DNA of 45,378 nt. Source: an uncultured bacterium (GTDB lineage: Bacteria; Patescibacteriota; Minisyncoccia; SW-4-49-11). The notes beneath the pieces were generated by a model. It saw nothing but the letters and a program-made list of their open reading frames with translations, did not search any database and was not told the origin of the DNA. A program made the translations under genes and the position numbers. Shown piece after piece: positions 10,123 to 19,692 of this stretch. The stretch's first letter is position 1; each line of letters opens with the position of its first letter. The stretch is taken from the NCBI GenBank assembly GCA_937864235.1, contig CALMJI010000027.1:1-45378 (forward strand), written 5' to 3'.

Positions 10123-11406
10123 TTATTCGTTATCAATAATAGGCAAACCAATCGGTGGAGTAGCTTTTTTGGCTTGTACTCTCTTTAGAGTAGAGGTAGT
10201 GACAGAGCCTCCTGGAAAGTGAAAAATAGTAGTTAATTCTTCTGTATTAAAAATAAATTTTGTACTGGCAAATTTTCTTTTGATATAATTATCTAATAAT
10301 AAAATTTTTCTAAGTCGCTCTAACCCTCTCTTAGGTCTATTAAAGAAATCAGTGACTGATGGGATGCTATTTTCATCAGGTTTGAATGAATTTAGATTAG
10401 CATCATTAAATTGTTGTAAAGATGCTAATACAGACTTAACAGGAGCTGGGTCAAAGATGGATTTGGGAGCTACATATACAATTCTAAATGCCGTTAAGAA
10501 TCCGGGTTTACTCATACTATACTCAATAGTCTCAATCATATTTTTCTTCCCAGGAGTTAGGTTTTGGTCTATCCCAAATTTTTGCTCTTTTGGAGCTGGA
10601 GCTTTAGGGGCTGGAACCAAACCAAAAGATATAAATTCTATTATAGGAGCTACATATTTATCCAGAAAACTTCTCTTATCCTCAAAATCTCTATCTAAAA
10701 TTTTATCTAATTCTTTTTTACTTACCTTGGTCAAAGCATCATCCAGAGGAGAAATCGGTAATTGAATCCAAACTTGCTCATTGGGTTCAATATTAGCCAT
10801 TACTTCTAAAACCTGAGCCAAGGGGTCATTAATTTTAGCATCAACATTAGGATCCAAAAATTGCTGATAAGTCCTAATTGGATAGGCATCGTTCTTAGCC
10901 ATACCTAGATCCATTCCAAATAAGTCATATTCAACCTCTAATTTATCATTTTTATAACCTTGAGTATAATCCGATACTTCTATAATTTCAACCTCAGGAA
11001 AAGCAGCATAAATACCACTCTCTACCATTTTTCTATACTTAGTATGAGTACGAATCAAAAAGTGTAAACTACCACCAATAGACACTATTTCTAAAGAAAA
11101 CATATCAGGTAAAGCTCCCTCTACATTAGTTTCCCACCAAGAGTACGAAGATTGTCCACCATGCAAAGTGGTCAAAAACTGCTCCATTGATTTTGGAGTT
11201 TTTTCTTCCCCTTTCTCTAATACTATTTCTAATAGTACAAATTCCAAATTTTTAGCAATCCAATTACCTCTGATATAGTCATAATATAAGGTTTTGAGTA
11301 TTGTCCATAATATAATAGGTAACCAAATCCACCAAGCCCAAGCAATAGCTTGAAATATAAAAAATGGATTGTCTATTGATATATATTGTCCAATTTCATT
11401 AAACAT
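10123..11406 (-). CDS. Membrane-anchored protein adjacent to the VirD4-like ATPase, function unknown
   Basis: N-terminal hydrophobic segments followed by a soluble region; 9-bp gap to the ATPase gene suggests co-transcription. Confidence 0.7.
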   Translation of the reverse strand: MFNEIGQYISIDNPFFIFQAIAWAWWIWLPIILWTILKTLYYDYIRGNWIAKNLEFVLLEIVLEKGEEKTPKSMEQFLTTLHGGQSSYSWWETNVEGALPDMFSLEIVSIGGSLHFLIRTHTKYRKMVESGIYAAFPEVEIIEVSDYTQGYKNDKLEVEYDLFGMDLGMAKNDAYPIRTYQQFLDPNVDAKINDPLAQVLEVMANIEPNEQVWIQLPISPLDDALTKVSKKELDKILDRDFEDKRSFLDKYVAPIIEFISFGLVPAPKAPAPKEQKFGIDQNLTPGKKNMIETIEYSMSKPGFLTAFRIVYVAPKSIFDPAPVKSVLASLQQFNDANLNSFKPDENSIPSVTDFFNRPKRGLERLRKILLLDNYIKRKFASTKFIFNTEELTTIFHFPGGSVTTSTLKRVQAKKATPPIGLPIIDNE

Positions 11407-11463
11407 AAATTGATATATTTTATATAAATTAAGTATATCATATTGTCAAAAAAATAGAAAATA

Positions 11464-11493
11464 AATATTTTAAAATTATAATTTTAAAATATT
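11464..11493. repeat. 30-bp perfect AT palindrome upstream of the 427-aa/VirD4-like gene pair
   Basis: AATATTTTAAAATTATAATTTTAAAATATT equals its own reverse complement. Confidence 0.6.
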
Positions 11494-11549
11494 GGGGATA
11501 AATTTGCTTTTAATTTTAAATTAATACTTATTAATTTAGATATAGATAA

Positions 11550-12686
11550 TTAACTCAATATATCTATAATTTTTTGGTTTAACTCTTTGCCTGCTGTATG
11601 TATGTCTTGGTCTGAGGGGTAATTATAGACTAATATTCCTTCCTGATACTCCCCTTCTAGATGTGATTGTAAATTACTCATATCAAAGTTAGGCATATTG
11701 ATATAACCTTGCTTACTACTTTTGGAATTATCTACTAATATATGTAATCCTCTAATATCTTTTGGTAAATATCTGAATAGTTCTCTATTAATAACTATAA
11801 TATCTTGCTCAGTTGTATGAGTCTTTGTAAAATCATGAGTGAATAATTTGGAATAGGCATATCTAGTGGACTTTCCATCTTTCCCAAATTCTACAAATTC
11901 AAGATGAGCTAATATTCTACCAATTAATAATATTTGATTATCTGAGACTATAGACTCTAGAGCTTGAATTATTAATTCATAATCATTTGGTAATTCTCTT
12001 AATTTGATGATGGTTTTTTCTAAATTCAAATTTTTATTATTAGATAAAATTAATGATAATAATAAGCTGTTTATTATATTTTTATCATTTAGGCTATGTC
12101 TTGAATATGTTTTGAGATATTCAAAAATAATTTCTGCACTAGAAATATATTGATTTTCAACTATAGTGCTTTCGGAATATGGGTGAGGTATATCCATAGC
12201 TGAGATTGCCAAAGATGGAGTCTCTAAGAATATATGTGGATAATTAAGAAAATAGCTACCTAATTGAGTCCAGTTTTTGGTATCAAGAGTCATTACTAAA
12301 TCATAAGGATATTTACCTGGTTGAATTGAAACTAAATCGGATTTGAATTTATCGGAAGGCGAATTAATATAAATTCTAAGTTCAGTATCTGTCTTATCAT
12401 ATTTGATAGATTCTACTGGATATTGAGTAATATCTATGCTTATCACAGATTCTACTGAACCTTGTATTACTGAGGTTATGCTGGATAAATCCAAAAAATT
12501 TAATGAATTTTGTAAATTTAGATAAGAAGACAAGATAGTAACATTTTTACCATCTGACCTTAATAGTGAAGAAAGTGCTAAAGCAGTTCCCAAAATTTTT
12601 TCCCCACCAGTTTCTGGAATTGGTATTAAAATTGAATTAGCTTGTTTTAGGGTATTATGTATCAGTTCTAAATTCTGTTCAGTCAT
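11550..12686 (-). CDS. Divergent DHH-family phosphoesterase-like protein
   Basis: ILGTALALSSLLRSDGKNVTIL, YDLVMTLDTKNWTQLG and ISSAEIIFEYLKT resemble NrnA/DHH segments, but the D-rich and DHH motifs are not visible. Confidence 0.55.
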   Translation of the reverse strand: MTEQNLELIHNTLKQANSILIPIPETGGEKILGTALALSSLLRSDGKNVTILSSYLNLQNSLNFLDLSSITSVIQGSVESVISIDITQYPVESIKYDKTDTELRIYINSPSDKFKSDLVSIQPGKYPYDLVMTLDTKNWTQLGSYFLNYPHIFLETPSLAISAMDIPHPYSESTIVENQYISSAEIIFEYLKTYSRHSLNDKNIINSLLLSLILSNNKNLNLEKTIIKLRELPNDYELIIQALESIVSDNQILLIGRILAHLEFVEFGKDGKSTRYAYSKLFTHDFTKTHTTEQDIIVINRELFRYLPKDIRGLHILVDNSKSSKQGYINMPNFDMSNLQSHLEGEYQEGILVYNYPSDQDIHTAGKELNQKIIDILS

Positions 12687-12697
12687 AATTAAGATTA

Positions 12698-13615
12698 TTA
12701 ATCTTTTTTATACCAAGTTCTATAAAATACTATTAGCAGAGGAGAGGCTATGAAGATGGATGAATATGTACCAAAGAATATTCCCAAGAATAATGCTAGA
12801 GCAAAATATTGCACTGAAGCTCCACCATATAAGAATATACCTCCTAATACCACTAATAATGTCAAAGAGGTATTAATAGACCTAGCTAAACTCTGATCAA
12901 TGCTCTTACCCACTATTTCCTCGAATTTATCACCCCCATAACGCCTAACATTTTCTCTTACTCTATCAAAGACTACAATAGTATCATTGACTGATGATCC
13001 TAAAATAGATAATAAAGCAATTATAAATAAGACATCAATTTGTAATATTCCTATAGATGATAAATAAGCAAAAATACCAGTTGGGATAATAATATCATGT
13101 ATTAGGGCTATAATAGCTGTAAATCCATAAAATCTTGATGGTACTGGATATGATATACCTCTAAAAACATAAGTCATAAATACTATAATAGCAACTAATA
13201 CTACTATAATTGCTATTATGGCTCTATTTCTTAACTCTTCACCCACACTAGAGCTAATTAAAACATTTGACTTTTCTTTGACAATATCAGCCTTAGAAAT
13301 ATCCTCTGTGTCATATTTTAGTGCAATAGCATCTTTTAACTTGGTATAATCTTCCTCATTAATTGGTTCTAGTTCTATCTTGAAAGTATTATCTTGTTTA
13401 GTAATCACTCTTGGAGTTTGCTCATTATCTATAAAGGTCTGTTTGAGCTCATCACTAGATAAATCTGGCTTACTGATAACTTCCCATTCAACTGTTCTTC
13501 CTCCTACAAAATCTGGTCCGAGCTTTAATCCAAATACTGCAATACTAGCAATAGAAGCTATAATTAAGACTAGTCCTAAGATCAACCATATTTTAGTATA
13601 TTTTATAATCCACAT
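12698..13615 (-). CDS. secF: Protein translocase subunit SecF
   Basis: LKLGPDFVGGRTVEWE, IYSSI-type TM region, GSSVNDTIVVFDRVREN, RSINTSLTLL. Confidence 0.95.
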   Translation of the reverse strand: MWIIKYTKIWLILGLVLIIASIASIAVFGLKLGPDFVGGRTVEWEVISKPDLSSDELKQTFIDNEQTPRVITKQDNTFKIELEPINEEDYTKLKDAIALKYDTEDISKADIVKEKSNVLISSSVGEELRNRAIIAIIVVLVAIIVFMTYVFRGISYPVPSRFYGFTAIIALIHDIIIPTGIFAYLSSIGILQIDVLFIIALLSILGSSVNDTIVVFDRVRENVRRYGGDKFEEIVGKSIDQSLARSINTSLTLLVVLGGIFLYGGASVQYFALALFLGIFFGTYSSIFIASPLLIVFYRTWYKKD

Positions 13616-13617
13616 AA

Positions 13618-15156
13618 TTATTTCTGTAATGTTATAAATTTACCAAATTTGGTCTTTAGTAACCAATTCTGATATCCTAATAAAGTTATAAATAATCTAC
13701 TAACAGTAATAGCCGTAAATAAACTCACCACTATACCAATAATTAAAGTCAGTCCAAAACCTCTTACAACTCCCGAAGCTAAATAGAATAAAATAAGAGC
13801 CGAAATCAAGGTAGTCACCTGAGAGTCACGAATTGATTCCCAAGCCCGCTTAAAACCTTCTTTAGCACTAGCTTCAAAGTCCCTACCACCTTTTAACTCT
13901 TCTTTCATTCTCTCAAAAATTAGAATATTACCATCAACCGCTAGTCCAATACTAACTATAAATCCCGTAATACCAGCAATAGTCAGAGTAAATCCGAATA
14001 AATTAAATATTGCCAATACTAGAATCGAATATACAAGCAAAGCTAATACAGCAATTACACCCAAAGCTCTATAAAAAATCACCATAAATATAGCTACCAA
14101 TAATAGACCTGCCGCTCCCGCTCTAATACTCTGATATAAAGATTCAAGCCCTAAGCTAGCTTCTACAGTTTGTTGAGAAGCAATAGTAATAGGGACTGGC
14201 AAAGCTCCAGCATTCAAATCATCTACTAATTCCTTAGCGGACTGAGCTGTAAAATCTCCAGATATGGTAGCCTGTCCATTTGGGATTTCTTGATTAATAC
14301 GAGGAGCACTGACTACATCACCATCTAAGAGTATATATAATATTTCTCCAATATTATTCTTGGTAAATTCTGCAAATCTTTGTTTACCCTCATCATCAAA
14401 GCTAACTCCAACTTGTGGCTGTCTAGTTTGTTGGTCGAAAATAACCTCGGCTGTTTTGACATTCTTCCCAGTCAATACAGCAGGTTCTCTAAAATAAGGA
14501 TTCTCAAAGTTCTCAAAATTTCCAGCTTGGAATTGTTCTAATAATTTTTGAGTTTCCTCAGCAGGCCTTGCTTGGTAAAAAGTCAGGGTTGGAGTTTGAC
14601 CTATTCTTTGTACAGCTTCTTTGGAATTTTCAATCCCCGCTAATTCTACTACTAATCTAACCGTATCTCCCTCTTCCAAATATATTCTAGGCTCACTCAC
14701 CCCAAAGCTATCTACTCTCTTAGTGACCACTTTTTTCAAACTATCCAAAGCCTGACTTCTATCCGAATCAGTTACTGAGCTAAGATCAATATCATAGACC
14801 ACTCTTACTCCTCCTTGCAAATCTAATCCTAGAATGAAAGTATTATCTGGTAATTTGGGAATTCCTCTTTGATCTAACCATTGGTCAAAACCTCTTAGCT
14901 TGAAAGGTAATTGTTCCCATTTAGATAATTGGTCAATTTTGCCATTAACATAATCTATAGCTAAATTAGCAGGTTGTGCATAAATATAAAGCAAAGCGAT
15001 TATAGACAACACAATAATACCTATAGATTGTCTTATAATATTTCCTTTTTTAGTCTTACCCTTAATACAATACCAGATAAATTTGAATACTATCTTAAAT
15101 GGTAGCCATATTAAATTCAGTACATTCTTAGGTAGTCTTTTCAGCCAGTTCAGCAT
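13618..15156 (-). CDS. secD: Protein translocase subunit SecD
   Basis: LGLDLQGGVRVVYDID, GIENSKEAVQRIGQTPTLTFYQ, GLAVDGNILIFERMKEELKGG. Confidence 0.96.
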   Translation of the reverse strand: MLNWLKRLPKNVLNLIWLPFKIVFKFIWYCIKGKTKKGNIIRQSIGIIVLSIIALLYIYAQPANLAIDYVNGKIDQLSKWEQLPFKLRGFDQWLDQRGIPKLPDNTFILGLDLQGGVRVVYDIDLSSVTDSDRSQALDSLKKVVTKRVDSFGVSEPRIYLEEGDTVRLVVELAGIENSKEAVQRIGQTPTLTFYQARPAEETQKLLEQFQAGNFENFENPYFREPAVLTGKNVKTAEVIFDQQTRQPQVGVSFDDEGKQRFAEFTKNNIGEILYILLDGDVVSAPRINQEIPNGQATISGDFTAQSAKELVDDLNAGALPVPITIASQQTVEASLGLESLYQSIRAGAAGLLLVAIFMVIFYRALGVIAVLALLVYSILVLAIFNLFGFTLTIAGITGFIVSIGLAVDGNILIFERMKEELKGGRDFEASAKEGFKRAWESIRDSQVTTLISALILFYLASGVVRGFGLTLIIGIVVSLFTAITVSRLFITLLGYQNWLLKTKFGKFITLQK

Positions 15157-15176
15157 AATCTTATAATTGTCTCAAT

Positions 15177-15455
15177 TTACATCCCCATTCCCATTTCAGC
15201 AGCTACTTCTTTTTGCAAGTCTTTTTTGGCTGATTCAATAGCCTCAACAATTGTTTTCTCTAATTTTGATTTATCCTGCATTAATTCATCACTGATTTTG
15301 AATTCTTTGATAGCCTGAGTGCCATCCATAGTAACGGAAACTCCCTTATGCTCTTTGGTAATTCTTTTTTTAGCTAATTTCTTTTGTAATTTTTGCATCT
15401 CTGAGAATTGAGAAAACATTTCTTTTGCTTGGTTAAATCCATCGAACATTCCCAT
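15177..15455 (-). CDS. ybaB: YbaB/EbfC family nucleoid-associated protein
   Basis: QKLQKKLAKKRITKEHKGVSVTMDGTQAIKEFKISDEL; size and pattern of the YbaB family. Confidence 0.8.
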   Translation of the reverse strand: MGMFDGFNQAKEMFSQFSEMQKLQKKLAKKRITKEHKGVSVTMDGTQAIKEFKISDELMQDKSKLEKTIVEAIESAKKDLQKEVAAEMGMGM

Positions 15456-15555
15456 ATTAATATCTATTAACTATTATAAAATATATTATATCATAAAAAT
15501 TGATTTTTGAGAATAGATCATAAGATTTATATAAAAATATATACTTATTTATATC

Positions 15556-16686
15556 TTACTGTTCTAAAAGTAATTTTTTATAAACGCTATAGGTTTGTTG
15601 GACCATATTCTGCCAAGTAAATGCCTTAGCTCTTTCTAAACCTTTTTCTCTATATTCTTTAGCTATTAGTGGATTATGGACTAATGTGGTAATAGACTTA
15701 GTAATAGCCTCTACATCATATGGATCAACCAGAATACCAGCGTCGCCCACTACTTCTGGTAGACAGGATAAATTTGAGCTAATAATTGGAGTATTTAGAC
15801 TCATAGCTTCGATTATAGGTATCCCAAATCCCTCATAAAGACTAAGATACATAAAGGCTTTAGCTTGTTTTAATAATAATATTTTCTCTTCATCGGTAAT
15901 AAAACCAACAAATATTACTCTATCTTGCAAATTGTATTTAGAGATTGTCTCATCAATTTGAGTATCATAGTTATAACCCTTACCTCCAGCTATTATAAAT
16001 TTGAGCTTACTGTAAGGGTTAGATTCAATATATTTAGCAAAAGCTTGTAGTGCTATTGGTATATTTTTACGAGGTTGTAGGCTTCCAAGATATAGTATAT
16101 ATTCCTTTTTTAATGCCATTCCTACTTTTTGGGAGTTACTAATTACTGTTGGTATATTGGATATATGGCCTCCATTATAAATATTATGAATTTTATTAAG
16201 ATTAGTCCCAAATATATTTTGAATTGCATATTTTGAATGCTTGGATACTGTTATTATTGCATCTGATTTTTGAATAGATTGTGGTATTAGAGTATTTAAT
16301 AAAAACTTATCTAAAAATTTGATATGCTGAGGTACAAATTTCCAAGATATGTCATGAATTGTATTTAGCATCTTGGTATATTTTGGCAAACCAAATAAAG
16401 GAGCTATATATTGAATATGTAATAAGTCTATATTATATTGATGACAAGCTTTTGGTAAGAGATATTCCGTCCAGATTAGTTTTGACTTTGGTAATAGCGG
16501 AATAACCCTCCAATTATTAGGCAAGTTCTTTAGAGTTGGGACTTGATACCAATCTTCGGTATCGGTGAATAAATAAAATTTATGCCCAATTTCTAATTGT
16601 GACAACCCTTTAATTAGCTCCAAAGTATAAACTTCATCCCCTGTTCTTTTTTTACCTATTGCTCTTATATCTATCGCTATATTCAT
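15556..16686 (-). CDS. Glycosyltransferase family 4-like protein
   Basis: YILYLGSLQPRKNIPIALQAF, GFITDEEKILLLKQAKAFMYLSLYEGFGIPIIEAMSLNTPIISSNLSCLPEVVGDAGILVDP. Confidence 0.93.
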   Translation of the reverse strand: MNIAIDIRAIGKKRTGDEVYTLELIKGLSQLEIGHKFYLFTDTEDWYQVPTLKNLPNNWRVIPLLPKSKLIWTEYLLPKACHQYNIDLLHIQYIAPLFGLPKYTKMLNTIHDISWKFVPQHIKFLDKFLLNTLIPQSIQKSDAIITVSKHSKYAIQNIFGTNLNKIHNIYNGGHISNIPTVISNSQKVGMALKKEYILYLGSLQPRKNIPIALQAFAKYIESNPYSKLKFIIAGGKGYNYDTQIDETISKYNLQDRVIFVGFITDEEKILLLKQAKAFMYLSLYEGFGIPIIEAMSLNTPIISSNLSCLPEVVGDAGILVDPYDVEAITKSITTLVHNPLIAKEYREKGLERAKAFTWQNMVQQTYSVYKKLLLEQ

Positions 16687-16689
16687 AAC

Positions 16690-18549
16690 TTATTCTTTAA
16701 ACCCTCTATTCTGATAATACCACTCATATACCTTTTTGGTAATAGGTATAGTAGTTTTAAAGCTTTCATCGCCTTCTTCTACCAAAACAATAATAGATAA
16801 TTGTGGTTTTTCAACTGGACCATAGGACACAAACCAAGAATTATTCTTTACTCTACCTGTCTGAGCAGTTCCTGTCTTTCCTGCGGTGCTAAATCGTAAA
16901 TCCTTTAACTGATAACCTGTTCCATCTGTAATCGTCTTTCGCATAGCTTCTACTACTATATCATAATTTTCTTGATAAACTGGAATTTCTTGTAGAATGG
17001 TATTTTCTTTTATATCCAATTCTACCGTATCATCTTTTCTGATACCCTGATAAAGATATGGCTTCTTTAATTTACCTTTAGTTGCAATAGCATTAACACT
17101 ATTTAGAATTTGAAGAGGTGTAGCTAGCATTCCTCCTTGTCCAATTGAAGCATTATAAGTATCTCCCAAGAGCCACGATTCATTTTTGGCTTGCTTTTTC
17201 CAATCTGGGTCTGCCACATTACCTTTAGCTTCCCCTGTCAAATCAATTTTAGTTGGGGCTCCAAAACCATAGTATCTATAATACTCTGCTAACTTCTCAA
17301 TTCCAAGTCCTTTTTGCTTAGGTGTCCCACCTACAAAAGTATAATAAAATACATTCACAGAGTCAGAAATAGATTTATAAGTATCAGAAATACCATGAAT
17401 TTTCCAATCTGGATAAATAAATGGATTCTCTGGACTATAAGGATTATCTACTACTAATTTACCTAGAGGGTCATTGATTGTAGTTTTGGCATTAATTATA
17501 CCTTCCTGTAATAATCCACTAGCAATTAATGGTTTTACTGTAGAGGCTGGGGCATATTCTCCTGCTATACAGCGGTTTAGAAGTGGGTTATTTTTGTCTT
17601 CTATCAAACTATCATAATCTTTTTGGGTGATGCCTTTGGTAAAGAGATTATTATCAAAACTAGGCAGACTAACCATAGATAATACTTCCCCATTTTGAGG
17701 ATTCATAACAATAGCAGCAGCTTTGGTCAGTCCATTTTCATTAAGAACTTCTTGTATGCTATCTTGCAATACTTTTTGTAACTCAGCATCAATAGTCAAC
17801 TGGATTGAATTTCCATTTTGGACTGACTTAATTGGAATTTCACTATTACGGGGATTGATTAATCCATACTCCCCTTTTAATTGAGTCTCATATACTTTTT
17901 CTATACCCTTTTTGCCAATAATATCATCTCTTAAATATCTTGGGTTATTTATAATATCTGACTCTGATAATTTACCAGTGTATCCTATTAAATGTGAGAA
18001 GTATTGTGCATCAGGATATTGCCTGACACTAGAACGAATCAATTCAAAGCCAGGATATTTATCTTGACTAACCTCGAAAGTTATTGCCTTTTCTTGAGAT
18101 ACATTATCTACTAAAACTATTTCTGATTCTTGACTATTAAATGCCTCTATGACTTTATTTTCATCCAGACTAAAAAAACTTTTTATATCTTGTATTACCT
18201 GATTTTTTTTATCTTCATCTTTTGGCAATAATTCTGATTTTAAAACTAAAGAAAATACAACCTCATTATAAGCTAGAATAACTCCATTTCTATCATAGAT
18301 ATTACCTCTCAATGGCTTGATATAATTTTTACTAATGATTCTAGACTGGACTAAATCTTGCTCTTTGGTATTCCCAAATTGTAGCTGAAATACTCTAAAC
18401 CAGAATAATCCTATCAATAAAATAGCTATAATGGCAAGGAATATAAAATACCTATAATTATCAAAGTTATTAATGTATAAAGCGGAGTTACCATCTCTAT
18501 CTAAAAATAAATCTTCTGGAGTAATATCATTATCAAATAAATTTTTCAT
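16690..18549 (-). CDS. mrdA: Penicillin-binding protein 2 (rod-shape transpeptidase)
   Basis: RGNIYDRNGVILAYNE, YAPASTVKPLIA, TAGKTGTAQTGRVKNNSWFVSYGP; next to mreBC. Confidence 0.92.
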   Translation of the reverse strand: MKNLFDNDITPEDLFLDRDGNSALYINNFDNYRYFIFLAIIAILLIGLFWFRVFQLQFGNTKEQDLVQSRIISKNYIKPLRGNIYDRNGVILAYNEVVFSLVLKSELLPKDEDKKNQVIQDIKSFFSLDENKVIEAFNSQESEIVLVDNVSQEKAITFEVSQDKYPGFELIRSSVRQYPDAQYFSHLIGYTGKLSESDIINNPRYLRDDIIGKKGIEKVYETQLKGEYGLINPRNSEIPIKSVQNGNSIQLTIDAELQKVLQDSIQEVLNENGLTKAAAIVMNPQNGEVLSMVSLPSFDNNLFTKGITQKDYDSLIEDKNNPLLNRCIAGEYAPASTVKPLIASGLLQEGIINAKTTINDPLGKLVVDNPYSPENPFIYPDWKIHGISDTYKSISDSVNVFYYTFVGGTPKQKGLGIEKLAEYYRYYGFGAPTKIDLTGEAKGNVADPDWKKQAKNESWLLGDTYNASIGQGGMLATPLQILNSVNAIATKGKLKKPYLYQGIRKDDTVELDIKENTILQEIPVYQENYDIVVEAMRKTITDGTGYQLKDLRFSTAGKTGTAQTGRVKNNSWFVSYGPVEKPQLSIIVLVEEGDESFKTTIPITKKVYEWYYQNRGFKE

Positions 18550-18961
18550 ATATTTTGAATTTCTCAGCTACATAAAGTATGACAGTAATAGCAAGACCAT
18601 TAATTAATGTATATATGGTAATATTCATATAATCAATATTAATACCATTAAGAATTAAGTTAGAAATTAATAAAAAGAAAGTAGCCATAATACTTTGTAC
18701 AGCCCAGCCTTTATCCAAAAAAACACTAGATATATATACACCCAAACTCCAACAAAAATAATATAATCCTAATTGCCACCATAAAGTCAAGCTAGATATT
18801 TGTAATGCCAATACAATTATTATAATCCAGATGAAAGCAGTCAAATATTGTTTTGCTAAAATATAAATACCTAATATCCCTAAAAAAAATAATGGTACAA
18901 ATACTGTAGGAATAATAATATGTAATAATAAACTCAATAATAACAAAATTGCTAGGGCCAT
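18533..18961 (-). CDS. MreD-like small membrane protein
   Basis: Polytopic 142 aa between mreC and mrdA; assignment mostly positional. Confidence 0.6.
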   Translation of the reverse strand: MALAILLLLSLLLHIIIPTVFVPLFFLGILGIYILAKQYLTAFIWIIIIVLALQISSLTLWWQLGLYYFCWSLGVYISSVFLDKGWAVQSIMATFFLLISNLILNGINIDYMNITIYTLINGLAITVILYVAEKFKIYEKFI

Positions 18962-18963
18962 AT

Positions 18964-19692
18964 TTAAGTCTTCAAAATAAATACTTCTGTCAATTGATAA
19001 AAATTAATAGGATAATCGACTATAATTTTATGAAATAAATCACCCTCAGATATAGACTTGACCTTACCCACAAGTAGACCAGCTGGGATTTTTTCTGTAG
19101 CTGAAGTGACTATATTATTACCTTGATTCACTGGTTCTAATTTTGAAATAGAATCAACTTCTAAAGTAGTTCCAAACTGAGATTTCAAAATTCCCTGAGA
19201 AGAATTAGAATTTTGTAATGATATGGCTAACTTACTATCAGCATCATTCAAAAACTGTATTTTACTAGAGGACTCTGAAACATCTTTGACTAAACCTACT
19301 AGATGACCTAAATATATAACTGGTTGTCCTACTCTAACACCTGCATTTGCACCTACACCAACCAAAGCTGAGCTACGAGTAAAATTATTATCAAAAGTGA
19401 TTATTTTAGCTTGAATTGGAGTAATTCCTGTCTCATTTTTTGTCTCAATTGCACTTTTTAATAATTCATTTTCTGATTTTAAATATAAGAGACTAGCTAC
19501 TTCAGCTTCAAGAGATATTACTCTAGCTTGTAATTGCTCTTGGGACAAATCACTATTAGCATTGAGAATAGTCCCAGATGTAATCAATGGTAATTTGGTA
19601 AAAATTTTATTCATCCACCCAGATAATACTAAAATAACTATCAAAATTAATATTATACTAGATATAATAATAGATTTATTTTGCTTCATCAT
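18964..19692 (-). CDS. mreC: Rod shape-determining protein MreC
   Basis: N-terminal TM, coiled coil, AKIITFDNNFTRSSALVGVGANAGVRVGQPVIYLGHLVGLVKDVSESSSKIQFLNDADSKLAI. Confidence 0.9.
   Translation of the reverse strand: MMKQNKSIIISSIILILIVILVLSGWMNKIFTKLPLITSGTILNANSDLSQEQLQARVISLEAEVASLLYLKSENELLKSAIETKNETGITPIQAKIITFDNNFTRSSALVGVGANAGVRVGQPVIYLGHLVGLVKDVSESSSKIQFLNDADSKLAISLQNSNSSQGILKSQFGTTLEVDSISKLEPVNQGNNIVTSATEKIPAGLLVGKVKSISEGDLFHKIIVDYPINFYQLTEVFILKT

Noticed and set aside
18533-19691. UGA recoding (as in SR1/Gracilibacteria)
   Set aside because: UGA is used at ends of mreB and other genes in stop/start overlaps (ATGA), and no in-frame UGA is needed inside recognised proteins; the standard bacterial code fits.
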